Origin: Bacteroidales bacterium
GTDB taxonomy: Bacteria > Bacteroidota > Bacteroidia > Bacteroidales > UBA1715
Assembly: GCA_017642535.1 (NCBI GenBank)
Contig: JAGCOW010000091.1
Span: 1-41,493, forward strand
Length of the DNA stretch: 41,493 nt
Direction: 5' to 3'
Made by a program: the position numbers and the translations under genes. The notes below the pieces were generated by a model. The model was not told the origin of the DNA. It saw only the letters and a list, made by a program, of their open reading frames with translations, and did no database searches. Below, one piece after another: positions 33,101-40,833 of the stretch. The stretch's first letter is position 1. Every line of letters begins with the position of its first letter.

Positions 33101-33488
33101 CCACGGCTTCGGGATAGGTTACAAGTATGTGCGGAAAATCGTGTTTGCTCAATTGTTCCAAGGCCTCGGTACGAAGCAACATATTGGATTTGTCCAGTTG
33201 CTCGTATTGCAACGTGCGTTTGTATGACGAAGGGAACAAAAGGGAATATTTTGCTCCCAAGATACTTGTCAAATCGTCCAATGCGTCTGATGCTTCGTCG
33301 GCATCGGGCAAGAGCAACAGAATATCTTTCTTGAAATGATTAAATAAATGTGCGATGAAAAACATTGGCTCGGAGCCATTTAACCCTCGCAACAATCCCT
33401 TAAACGTGGGGTTGCCTACAATGTCTTTCCGTAATTGTTGCAGTTGCGGATGTGTGAGAAATATCTGGGAAAAATCTTGGAAATTCAC
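30135..33488 (-). CDS. mfd: Transcription-repair coupling factor
   Basis: Displaces stalled RNA polymerase at DNA lesions and recruits the UvrABC nucleotide-excision system. It is 1117 residues, about normal. The N-terminal third is UvrB-like. A CarD-like RNA-polymerase-interacting domain follows, starting at GDFVVHIDFGIGKF. The translocase domain then has Walker A GDVGFGKTEIA, the DEEQKF box, TATPIPRTLQ and GRVGRSNKKAYCYLL. The start is GTG at 33488, 2 nt after the preceding stop, and no closer ATG keeps the full N-terminus. It is last in a minus-strand run and converges with tRNA-His. Confidence 0.96.
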   Translation of the reverse strand: MNFQDFSQIFLTHPQLQQLRKDIVGNPTFKGLLRGLNGSEPMFFIAHLFNHFKKDILLLLPDADEASDALDDLTSILGAKYSLLFPSSYKRTLQYEQLDKSNMLLRTEALEQLSKHDFPHILVTYPEAVVEQVISQKEFQQKVHVLHKGEQVDTQFINDILYEFGFERVDFVTVPGQFSVRGSIIDIYSFSNDLPYRLDFFGDEIESIRTFNVDDQLSVETVDEINIIPDIQGMRKNVAYTPIFSYLQSPIVFCKSITETVSRLEKLAAQTEKIFKADEEKAKNLAQILPIDSFTTFAEKAKLCEISSTSSYPEAIIYECHTAPHPKINRKFQLFGEQLVQNQEDGYTNYFISQGQQQFERIQEIFSEINPNVRLTSVITSLSGGFIDHDTRICCYTDHEIFERYHAHARQKKVISSESLTIQDLKELNPGDFVVHIDFGIGKFAGLERIVNNGNVQEAVKLVYRDNDLVYVNINGLHKISKYRGKEGVTPTLHKLGSAVWQNTKQKTKKHVKDIAKDLIALYAERKAQQGFQFSPDTFMQHELEASFFFEDTPDQVTATEKVKACMEALYPMDMLVCGDVGFGKTEIAIRAAFKAVADGKQVAVLVPTTILALQHYKTFSTRLKNFPCNVDYICRLRSAKQQKETLENLVSGKTDIIIGTHRLVGKDIKFKDLGLLIIDEEQKFGVSIKEKLKRIKVNIDTLTLTATPIPRTLQFSLLGARDLAIINTPPPNRHPIITEIHTFNDDTIREAIQFEVERGGQVFVINNRVSNIYDLEAHIHKLCPKVRTIVGHGQMDGPKLEQIMLDFINHEYDVLIATTIVESGLDIPNANTMIVNDAHHFGLSDLHQLRGRVGRSNKKAYCYLLAPPLHTLPDDARRRLQAIEDFSSLGSGFNIAMQDLDIRGAGNLLGAEQSGFISDIGYETYQKILDEALLELKENEYKELFAGSEEDQHAANEKLQEMQFVSDCHIDTDLGILLPNYYVESTSERVKLYRELDSITTEEALQTFENHLIDRFGEIPKESMDLLNIVRLRWLAISLGIEKITLKSKVMINTFVTKQDSPYYQSPIFTQVLDFVQQNPKSCTFKENQGKLTLTFRNVEGIQEAMNILATVKGME

Positions 33489-33490
33489 AA

Positions 33491-34066
33491 CTACATAAAG
33501 TTTTCAGCGTCCTTTTTCAGAATGCTTAAAGCGTTTTGTATCGGATTGATTTGTTGTGTAATCGTTTGTGTGAGAATCGCTTCGCTCAAATTGGTAGCCG
33601 GAGCTCCTGCCGCAATTTTCGATGCTTCTTCGTTTATCAGTCGCACCAGACTGTCTTTTGCAAGTTTCACGGCGTTCCACGACTCTTGCGAGACGTAGAT
33701 TTGTTGCGAAAGATTATGTTCAAATTCGGCACGAACGGTAATGAGCAACTCTTGATGAAGCAGTCCAGCCGTCATTTGCGGAGTCATAACGCGAAGCAAC
33801 ATAGATTCGGGTTTTATGCGTTCCAACAAAAGTACAAGGCGTTCGTATGCCTGAATGCGCAATGGAATGGTGATTTTTGCATTCTCGATTTTTTGTTCGG
33901 ATTCACGCTTTTTATTTTCGTTTTCCCAAAAAGACTTCATGAACTCGTTGGCTTCGTCTGCCTTCTTTTGATAGTCATTGAGCACTTTCTTTCTCAAGAT
34001 CAAAACCAGACAAAGCACTGCTACTGCGAGCAACGCTATCGTTAATGTCATTAAAAAAGCCATCAT
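33491..34066 (-). CDS. Single-pass membrane protein of unknown function
   Basis: 191 residues, starting MMAFLMTLTIALLAVAVLCL: an N-terminal membrane anchor with no cleavage site. A charged helical stretch (NDYQKKADEANEFMKSF) follows, then a conserved-looking core, LRIQAYERLVLLLERIKPESMLLRV, and more helix with LLHQELLITVRAEFEHNLSQQIYVS. The core looks like an uncharacterised Bacteroidota family; I cannot name it with certainty. It lies between the DPP7-like peptidase gene (6-nt gap) and mfd (2-nt gap), so it is probably translated with them. There is no enzyme motif. Confidence 0.75.
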   Translation of the reverse strand: MMAFLMTLTIALLAVAVLCLVLILRKKVLNDYQKKADEANEFMKSFWENENKKRESEQKIENAKITIPLRIQAYERLVLLLERIKPESMLLRVMTPQMTAGLLHQELLITVRAEFEHNLSQQIYVSQESWNAVKLAKDSLVRLINEEASKIAAGAPATNLSEAILTQTITQQINPIQNALSILKKDAENFM

Positions 34067-34072
34067 ATTCTT

Positions 34073-36259
34073 TTATTTTACAAGAGTTAATTCATCTAAT
34101 AAATATCCTGCGTTTGCAAATTTATCAATAATAAATAAAACGTAGCGTACGTCAACGGCGATTGTGCGTTGCAATTTCGGTTCATAGATTATGTCGCCGC
34201 TCATTGCTTCCCAGTTCCCGTCGAACGCCAAACCAATCAGTTCGCCATTTGCATTCATCACTGGACTTCCGGAATTTCCGCCAGTAATGTCGTTGTTCGT
34301 TATGAAACATACGGGCATTTCGCCGTTTTTGTCGGCGTATTGTCCGAAATCTTTTGCGTTATACAATTCCTCCAACTTTTCGGGAACTTGAAATTCGGGA
34401 TTCGACTCGTCTTTCTTTTCCATCACGCCCTTCAACGTCGTATAATAATGATAAGAAACGCCATCTTTGGGTTCATAACTGCCAACGCTTCCGTATGTCA
34501 AGCGAATCGTGGAATTTGCATCAGGATAAAATAATGAATCGGGATACATTTGCATAATGGCATCGACGTACAAGGTCTTTGCCGAATCTACGGCAGAATT
34601 GGCAAGAGCATCTTTTAACGCAAAATACTCGCTAATTGAATAGCGAAGTAAGTCGAACATCGGGTCGGAAACGAATTTCTTGTAATTTTCAGGTTTTTCA
34701 AGAAACTGATAGAATCGGTTTTCGTCGGTGAAAATTGATTTTGACCACACTGCATCGGCATACTTGGCAACATCGCCCTTGTATTTTTTCATTAAGGAAA
34801 AATTCTTGTTCCGATACAAAGGATAATTCATATTGTACCACGCAGCGTAAGTAAGTTCAATAAATTGCGCTTTATCAACCGAGGCATCGTAATCTTTGAA
34901 GAATTTCTTTGCGGCATCTTTTTTCTCAACTTGCATTTGCTTGATAATCACCGGGTCACGAGTTTCCAATGCGTCAAGAATATCAATACAGTCGTACATA
35001 AACATCAAAGATTCCACAATGTTGAGGATTCCGATGTTTAACATTACAAGACGAGCATTATCCAAACAATAGTCGGCATAATGATTTGACATAGTTTCAA
35101 TCATTTTTCCATATTTTTCGACACGTGCAGAATCTTTTTCTATCCACGATTTCAAAGAATCCTCCAGCTGATATTTCTTTGCAACCACGTCCAAATCCTT
35201 GATTCCTTTGTTTTGACCAATGCTATATTTCCAATAGTTGCTCATTGAATCATATTTCGAGGCATATTTTATACGAATCAAGCTGTCGGCATTCATATAT
35301 CTTTTAAAGGTATTCAGCGAAATATCGCCAATCAATTTCACGGTGGCGTTGTTTAGTTGTTGGAAATACTTAATATCGTCGGCCGAACGGTAACGGTCGG
35401 TAGAGCCAGGGAAGCCCATCACCATTGCATAATCGCCTTCTTCAACGCCTTTCAAAGAAACTGGCAAGAAATGTTTCGGAGAAAGCGGTTTGTTCTTAGC
35501 CGAATACTCGGCTGGCATACCCGATTCGTCGGTATAGACGCGAAGAACGCAGAAATCACCCGTTTGACGAGGCCAAATCCAGTTGTCGGTTTCGTCACCG
35601 AATTTTCCGATTGTACGAGGAGGCGCACCTACCAAGCGAACATCCTTGAATGTTTCATATACAAACAGAAAATATTGGTTCCCCTCGAAAAATGACTTTA
35701 CCGAAGCTCCGTAGGAACACGTGTCGGTAACGCTGGCAATAATTTTTTCAAAAATCGATTTCGACGATGCAGAGATTTCTTTCTCATTGTCATCGTCGTA
35801 CACAGCGGCTGTGTCTTTCAGATTTTTTTCGTTCAATCCCGCCAGAACTCGTTCGGTCACGTCATACATGGCAACCACGCGTGTAGCCAAAATGCCTTCG
35901 TTTGGCAACTCCTCGTCGGCGTTCATTGCCCAGAAACCGTTGTCAATATAATTATTGGTAATGCTCGTGTGTTTCTGAATCATTTCGAAACCGCAGTGAT
36001 AATTGGTAAAAACCAATCCTTGTGGCGAAACGAGTTCCGACGTACAAAAGAAATTATACTGGCGATCGGCTTCGGAAAGACCTAAAATAGCGTCTTTCAG
36101 AGACGAGTTATTAATATCGTAGATTTGTTGAGGCGTAAGTTTGCACCCTTTTTCCTGTATGCCCAATTTGTCAAGCATATTGAGCAACCACATGCCTTCG
36201 TCGGCAAAAATTGGATTCAAACAAAACAGAAAACCAAGAGCTAAAAAAATTTTTTTCAT
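34073..36259 (-). CDS. S46 family dipeptidyl-peptidase, DPP7-like
   Basis: A secreted serine peptidase that releases dipeptides from the N-terminus of oligopeptides. The ATG at 36259 gives 728 residues with the signal MKKIFLALGFLFCLNPIFA; the frame upstream of it is spacer and the end of pyrC. His88 is in FTNYHCGFE, and the nucleophile serine (near 663) is in ITGGNSGSPV. Eighteen residues after that serine there is a glycine (AFDGNWEAM), which in Porphyromonas marks DPP7-type, hydrophobic-P1 enzymes; DPP11 has arginine there. The role is protein catabolism in the periplasm. It sits between pyrC (14-nt gap) and the membrane-protein gene. Confidence 0.93.
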   Translation of the reverse strand: MKKIFLALGFLFCLNPIFADEGMWLLNMLDKLGIQEKGCKLTPQQIYDINNSSLKDAILGLSEADRQYNFFCTSELVSPQGLVFTNYHCGFEMIQKHTSITNNYIDNGFWAMNADEELPNEGILATRVVAMYDVTERVLAGLNEKNLKDTAAVYDDDNEKEISASSKSIFEKIIASVTDTCSYGASVKSFFEGNQYFLFVYETFKDVRLVGAPPRTIGKFGDETDNWIWPRQTGDFCVLRVYTDESGMPAEYSAKNKPLSPKHFLPVSLKGVEEGDYAMVMGFPGSTDRYRSADDIKYFQQLNNATVKLIGDISLNTFKRYMNADSLIRIKYASKYDSMSNYWKYSIGQNKGIKDLDVVAKKYQLEDSLKSWIEKDSARVEKYGKMIETMSNHYADYCLDNARLVMLNIGILNIVESLMFMYDCIDILDALETRDPVIIKQMQVEKKDAAKKFFKDYDASVDKAQFIELTYAAWYNMNYPLYRNKNFSLMKKYKGDVAKYADAVWSKSIFTDENRFYQFLEKPENYKKFVSDPMFDLLRYSISEYFALKDALANSAVDSAKTLYVDAIMQMYPDSLFYPDANSTIRLTYGSVGSYEPKDGVSYHYYTTLKGVMEKKDESNPEFQVPEKLEELYNAKDFGQYADKNGEMPVCFITNNDITGGNSGSPVMNANGELIGLAFDGNWEAMSGDIIYEPKLQRTIAVDVRYVLFIIDKFANAGYLLDELTLVK

Positions 36260-36273
36260 TGTATAAGTAATTT

Positions 36274-37614
36274 TTAGTGTGAGAACGTAATTTGTTGTGC
36301 CTTTCGTATATCGGAAACGATTCCGTTGTCGTAAACGCACGTTCCGTTAAGAAATGTTTTTTCAACCATTGAGGAGAATGTTGTCCCCTCCAAAGGCGAC
36401 CAACCACATTTATAAAGAATAGAATCTTTGGAAACGGTTGTTTTTTGTGATTCGTCAATAATCACAATATCGGCGAAATAATTCTTGCGAATATACCCAC
36501 GTTGCTGAATACCAAAGAGTTCTGCTGGATTATGACACATTTTCTGTACGATAAGCGGCAAGGAAACAACGCCTTGTTTGTATAATTCCAACATAACCAG
36601 CAACGAATGTTGCACCAAAGGCATACCCGAAGCTGATTTTGTATATGGTCGAAGTTTTTCATCAAGTGTGTGAGGAGCATGGTCGGTGGCAATAATGTCG
36701 ATTTTCCCGTCAACCAGTGCCTGGCGTAGTGCCGTTCTGTCGCGTTCCGTCTTGATGGCAGGGTTACATTTTATCAATGCACCTTTTTCGTTATAATTTT
36801 CATCGGTAAACCAGAGGTGATGAACGCAAACTTCGGCGGTGATTCGTTTGTTTCGCAATTCGTCACTCGAAAACAAATCCATTTCTTCGGCCGTAGAAAG
36901 ATGTAACACATGGAGTTGCGTGTCGCATTGCTGTGCCAAGTCGATAGCTTTTTTTGTGGATTTGTAGCATGCCTCGTTGCTACGAACTTTTGGATGACAA
37001 TAAAATGGAATCTCATCACCATACTTTTGCTGATAGAGAGCAAGATTCGCCTTTATGGTCGCTTCGTCCTCGCAGTGGACGGCAACAGGTATCTTCGATT
37101 CCGAAAAGATTTGTTTGAGCGTTGTTTCGTCGTCAACCAACATATTTCCTGTGCTGGAGCCCATGAAAACTTTCAGACCACAGGCGAGCTTTGTGTCTAA
37201 CGCACGAATTTGGTCAATGTTAGTGTTCGTTGCACCGAAATAAAAAGCATAATTGGCAAACGCCGTTTCGGAAGCGATTGCAAGTTTCTGTTCCAAATTT
37301 TCAATCGTTGTCGTTTGTGGTGCCACGTTTGGCATATCCATAAACGTTGTAACGCCACCCGCCAAAGCTGCACGCGATTCTGTCGCCATTGTCGCCTTGT
37401 GTGTCAGTCCAGGTTCTCGAAAATGAACTTGGTCGTCGATAACGCCAGGAATAATGAGTTTTCCAGTGCAATCAATCACTTCGGCGTTTTGCAAAAGAGC
37501 AGAAGGAACTTCGCCTTGAAAGATTTCTGTAATATATTGATTATCAATCAGGATACTACCTTGAAATTCTTTGCCTTCGTTTATAATATGTCCGTTGTAA
37601 AGCAGTGTAGCCAT
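36274..37614 (-). CDS. pyrC: Dihydroorotase
   Basis: Cyclises N-carbamoyl-aspartate to dihydroorotate in pyrimidine synthesis. The ATG at 37614, one nucleotide after the ftsY stop, gives 446 residues; an in-frame TTG 9 nt earlier lies inside ftsY. It belongs to the class I amidohydrolase-type branch. LKVFMGSSTGN carries a candidate bridging lysine, and VAVHCEDE, LHVLHLST and ATDHAPHT supply metal and catalytic groups. The first metal motif reads DDQVHFREPGLTHKA, so the first histidine of the usual HxH is a glutamine here. I believe this is common in Bacteroidota PyrC but could not check it. No other pyrimidine gene is adjacent. Confidence 0.92.
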   Translation of the reverse strand: MATLLYNGHIINEGKEFQGSILIDNQYITEIFQGEVPSALLQNAEVIDCTGKLIIPGVIDDQVHFREPGLTHKATMATESRAALAGGVTTFMDMPNVAPQTTTIENLEQKLAIASETAFANYAFYFGATNTNIDQIRALDTKLACGLKVFMGSSTGNMLVDDETTLKQIFSESKIPVAVHCEDEATIKANLALYQQKYGDEIPFYCHPKVRSNEACYKSTKKAIDLAQQCDTQLHVLHLSTAEEMDLFSSDELRNKRITAEVCVHHLWFTDENYNEKGALIKCNPAIKTERDRTALRQALVDGKIDIIATDHAPHTLDEKLRPYTKSASGMPLVQHSLLVMLELYKQGVVSLPLIVQKMCHNPAELFGIQQRGYIRKNYFADIVIIDESQKTTVSKDSILYKCGWSPLEGTTFSSMVEKTFLNGTCVYDNGIVSDIRKAQQITFSH

Positions 37615-37615
37615 A

Positions 37616-38566
37616 TTATTCAAAGAGCGAATTGATGAAATCTTTTTTATTGAAGAATTGCAAGTCGTCGATTCCTTCGCCTACGCCGATATATTTTACC
37701 GGAATTTTGAACTGGTCGGAAATGCCAATCACAACGCCACCTTTGGCTGTACCGTCTAATTTCGTGAGAGCCAGTGCGTTGACTTCGGTCGCTTTAGTAA
37801 ATTGCTTTGCCTGTTCAAACGCATTTTGACCTGTGGAAGCGTCGAGCACCAACAAAATTTCGTGCGGAGCTTCGGGAATCAGTTTTTGCATCACCCGTTT
37901 GATTTTGGTCAGCTCGTTCATCAAATTCACTTTATTGTGCAAGCGACCAGCCGTATCGATTATCACCACGTCGGCATCGTTTGCTATTGCCGAATTGAGC
38001 GTGTCGAACGCAACAGAAGCAGGGTCAGAACCCATTTGCTGTTTGATGAGGGGAACATCAACACGATTTGCCCATACTTCCAATTGTTCTATTGCAGCAG
38101 CGCGGAATGTATCGGCAGCGCCAAGATAGACTTTTTTGCCAGCCGCCTTGAATTTTGCCGCCAATTTCCCGATTGTCGTCGTTTTGCCAACGCCGTTTAC
38201 ACCCACTACCATAATTACGTAGGGTTTTGTATGAACGTCAAGGAAATTTTCAGAAATGTCGTTATCGTTTTCGGCAAGCAAGTTCATAATCTCCTCGCGG
38301 AGAATAGTTTGCAGTTCTTCGGTGCCAATGAATTTGTCACGAGCAACTCTGTCTTGAATCCGTTCAATAATGCGAATGGTGGTATCAACTCCTACATCGG
38401 AAGTGATAAGAATTTCCTCCAAGTTGTCGAGCACATCGTCGTCAACCGTTGATTTTCCAGCAATCAAACGAGTGATTTTTTTCAAAACCGACTCTTTGGT
38501 TTTTTCCAAACCTTTGTCAAGTGCCTCTTTTTGACTGCTACCTTTAAAAAAGTCAAATAAACCCAT
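37616..38566 (-). CDS. ftsY: Signal recognition particle receptor
   Basis: The SRP receptor GTPase, which docks ribosome-SRP complexes at the inner membrane. It is 316 residues, so it has only a short N-terminal region (FDFFKGSSQKEALDKG) before the N domain. The G domain has GVNGVGKTTTIGKLA, DTFRAAAIEQL, the IIDTAGRLHNK box and LTKLDGTAKGG. It is first in a minus-strand run: ftsY, pyrC, DPP7-like, membrane protein, mfd. No clear consensus promoter was found in the AT-rich spacer upstream of it. Confidence 0.96.
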   Translation of the reverse strand: MGLFDFFKGSSQKEALDKGLEKTKESVLKKITRLIAGKSTVDDDVLDNLEEILITSDVGVDTTIRIIERIQDRVARDKFIGTEELQTILREEIMNLLAENDNDISENFLDVHTKPYVIMVVGVNGVGKTTTIGKLAAKFKAAGKKVYLGAADTFRAAAIEQLEVWANRVDVPLIKQQMGSDPASVAFDTLNSAIANDADVVIIDTAGRLHNKVNLMNELTKIKRVMQKLIPEAPHEILLVLDASTGQNAFEQAKQFTKATEVNALALTKLDGTAKGGVVIGISDQFKIPVKYIGVGEGIDDLQFFNKKDFINSLFE

Positions 38567-38752
38567 CGCATTTAATTTTCGGCAAGTTACAATATTTTTA
38601 TGGAATATGATATTGTAAGGGGTTTTAAAAATTTTTCAGGAAAGTTCTCTGTCATCGAAAAAAACATGTTTGAATTTCACAAGATTAAAGTAAATAATAT
38701 CAAAATCATCTATGTTCTAGTGATATATTTTTATATTTTCATTTATAAAAAA

Positions 38753-38926
38753 ATGAATTTTTGGATTATTCTTCTTATTATTGTAAGTGTGGTGGTAACT
38801 ATCTCTACTATTATTAAGAATTGGGATGATATTGTTGATGTCTTAGGTTCTTTATTTAGAATCGTGTGTATAATAATATGTATAATATCCGTGCTGGCTT
38901 TTGGGGTGTGGTTTTTAGCGCTTTAA
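38753..38926 (+). CDS. Possible 57-residue two-helix membrane protein
   Basis: This is the only gene-like feature in the 502-base spacer 38567-39068. The reading frame is open back to 38600, but the credible protein starts at the ATG at 38753. It has two hydrophobic stretches, IILLIIVSVVVTISTII and IVCIIICIISVLAFGVWFLAL, joined by KNWDDIVDVLGSLF. There is no convincing ribosome-binding site, and codon usage is AT-rich. The rest of the spacer shows only AT-rich sequence and the -7 box at 39046. Confidence 0.35.
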   Translation: MNFWIILLIIVSVVVTISTIIKNWDDIVDVLGSLFRIVCIIICIISVLAFGVWFLAL

Positions 38927-39045
38927 AGGTTAAGAAAATCTAAAGTCCTTTATATAAAGAAAAAATCATTTTTGCAAAGGGGGAGTTTATTCGTTCCTAT
39001 TTCTTATATTTTTTCTTATTGCAATCATATCTTCGAGATTTTTTG

Positions 39046-39053
39046 TAATTTTG
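39046..39053 (+). promoter_or_regulatory. -7 box for the sigma-54 activator gene
   Basis: TAATTTTG is an exact TAnnTTTG match, 15 nt before the ATG at 39069. There is no TTTG at the usual spacing upstream. Confidence 0.4.
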
Positions 39054-39068
39054 TTAAATTTTCGTGGT

Positions 39069-40325
39069 ATGGATAGCAGAGTGCAATCGGTAAAACTTAA
39101 TTTGGGAATTATAGGTAATTCTCCACGCTTGAATAATGCTGTGGAGATAGCTCTGCAAATTGCGCCAACAAACCTTTCGGTGCTCATTGAGGGGGAAAGC
39201 GGCGTTGGGAAAGAGGCCTTTTCGCAGATTATTCATAAAAATAGTCTTCGCAAGGATAAACCATACATTGCCATAAATTGTGGAGCCATTCCCGAAGGTA
39301 CGATTGATTCTGAATTGTTCGGTCACGTAAAAGGGTCGTTTACTGGTGCCGCTGGTGACCGCAAGGGATATTTTGAAACGGTAAACGGAGGCACAATATT
39401 CCTTGATGAGGTGGGCGAATTGCCCAAACCAACGCAGGCACGACTTCTTCGCGTTCTTGAATCGGGAGAATTTATTCCTGTCGGTTCGTCGAAAGTGCAA
39501 AAAACCGACGTGCGTATTGTTGCTGCAACAAATGTCAATTTACAAGAAGCTATCAAATCAGGAAAATTCCGAGAAGATTTATACTATCGACTCAACACCG
39601 TTCCCATTGCTATTCCGCCACTGCGGGAACGACAAGATGACATTTACGTTCTCTTTAGAAAATTTGCGAACGATACGGCTGAAAAATACCATAGACCTCG
39701 AATTGACTTAGATTCCACGAGCAAAGAAATGCTCTTGACCTATCGCTGGCCAGGAAATATCCGTCAATTGAAAAACATTTCCGAACAACTCGCAATGCTG
39801 GAAAATGGTCCGATTATCAATGCGGAAACGCTTAAAAAATATCTTCCTGATTATGGAGAAACGCGCCTTCCTGCCATAAATCCGTCTGCTGCGGAAGCAA
39901 CCTACGCTTCGGAGAGGGAAATTCTTTTCAAACTGATGTTTGATATGAAAAAGGATATGAACGACTTGAAGAAACTGGTGAACGATATGATTCAAAATGG
40001 CGGACAATACACCACCGTTATCGAAAATCACTCGAACGACGACAAGTTCTTCAACGAAACAATGATGGATATCGAGTCAGAAGGAAATGCTCCTATCAAC
40101 ATTGTTACGCCTGTTCAACAACATCAGCCATCTCCAAGAGATAATTCACATATTATTGATACACAAGAAATTACCGAAGAATCTCTTTCGCTATCCAACA
40201 ACGAAGTCGCTTTCATAAAAAAAGCGTTACAAAAATACAATGGCAAGCGAAAATTGGCGGCGAAGGAACTTGGCATATCAGAACGAACATTATATCGGAA
40301 AATTAAAGAATACAATATAGAGTGA
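39069..40325 (+). CDS. Sigma-54-dependent transcriptional activator (AAA+ and Fis-type HTH)
   Basis: A 418-residue enhancer-binding protein that uses ATP to open sigma-54 RNA polymerase complexes. I begin at MDSRVQSVK (39069); an in-frame TTG-like start at 39051 lies in the promoter. The AAA+ domain starts almost at once. Walker A is GESGVGKE, the sigma-54 contact loop reads GSFTGA instead of the usual GAFTGA, Walker B is GGTIFLDEVGELP, and the R-finger region contains FREDLYYRLN. The C-terminus, KRKLAAKELGISERTLYRKIKEY, is a Fis-type helix-turn-helix. There is no receiver or other sensor domain, so it may be constitutively active or respond to a partner protein. Its end overlaps the GTG start of the lptE-family gene. 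Confidence 0.93.
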   Translation: MDSRVQSVKLNLGIIGNSPRLNNAVEIALQIAPTNLSVLIEGESGVGKEAFSQIIHKNSLRKDKPYIAINCGAIPEGTIDSELFGHVKGSFTGAAGDRKGYFETVNGGTIFLDEVGELPKPTQARLLRVLESGEFIPVGSSKVQKTDVRIVAATNVNLQEAIKSGKFREDLYYRLNTVPIAIPPLRERQDDIYVLFRKFANDTAEKYHRPRIDLDSTSKEMLLTYRWPGNIRQLKNISEQLAMLENGPIINAETLKKYLPDYGETRLPAINPSAAEATYASEREILFKLMFDMKKDMNDLKKLVNDMIQNGGQYTTVIENHSNDDKFFNETMMDIESEGNAPINIVTPVQQHQPSPRDNSHIIDTQEITEESLSLSNNEVAFIKKALQKYNGKRKLAAKELGISERTLYRKIKEYNIE

Positions 40326-40822
40326 GAAAACTATTTTTATATATAATCATATTGGTATGTACGGTGCGCTGTTCCGTGAACTACTCTCTTTCGGGAGCTT
40401 CTATCTCGCCAGATGTGAAGACATTTTCTGTCTCGTACATTGCAAACCACGCTGCCAATAAACAGGCCACGTTGAGCGACGTGTTCACCGAGGGGCTCAA
40501 AGACAAGTTCCGTTCCGATGCGGGTCTTTCGCTCGTCTCGTCAGGTGCCGATTTGCAGTTTTCGGGAAATATAACCGACTATACAACTTCGTATCAAGGC
40601 GTTACTGCAAGTCAGTTGGCTGCACAAACGCGACTGACAATTGCTGTGAAAATAAAATTCGTCAACAAAAACGACGAAAAACAAAACTACGAGAAACGAT
40701 TTTCTGCATATCGCGATTTTGATGCGACTGAGAGTTTGTCAAACGTGGAGGACGCTTTGATTGCGGAAATATCGGAAGAAATTATTGAATCCATTTTTAT
40801 GGAAAGTGTTGCAAACTGGTAA
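40322..40822 (+). CDS. lptE: LptE-family lipopolysaccharide assembly lipoprotein
   Basis: 166 residues. LptE plugs the LptD barrel that inserts lipopolysaccharide into the outer leaflet. It starts with GTG in a GTGA overlap with the activator gene. The signal MRKLFLYIIILVCTVRC leads to Cys17, followed by SVNYSLSGASISPDVKTFSV, which matches the Bacteroidota LptE form (short linker, then SFSG..IP.DVKT). The helix LSDVFTEGLKDKFRSDAGLSLV and GADLQFSGNITDY follow as in the family. The residue before Cys17 is arginine, an uncommon lipobox, but the alignment favours this cysteine. The order activator, lptE, repeat protein is one I associate with Bacteroidales. Confidence 0.85.
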   Translation: MRKLFLYIIILVCTVRCSVNYSLSGASISPDVKTFSVSYIANHAANKQATLSDVFTEGLKDKFRSDAGLSLVSSGADLQFSGNITDYTTSYQGVTASQLAAQTRLTIAVKIKFVNKNDEKQNYEKRFSAYRDFDATESLSNVEDALIAEISEEIIESIFMESVANW

Positions 40823-40833
40823 ACAATAGGAAT

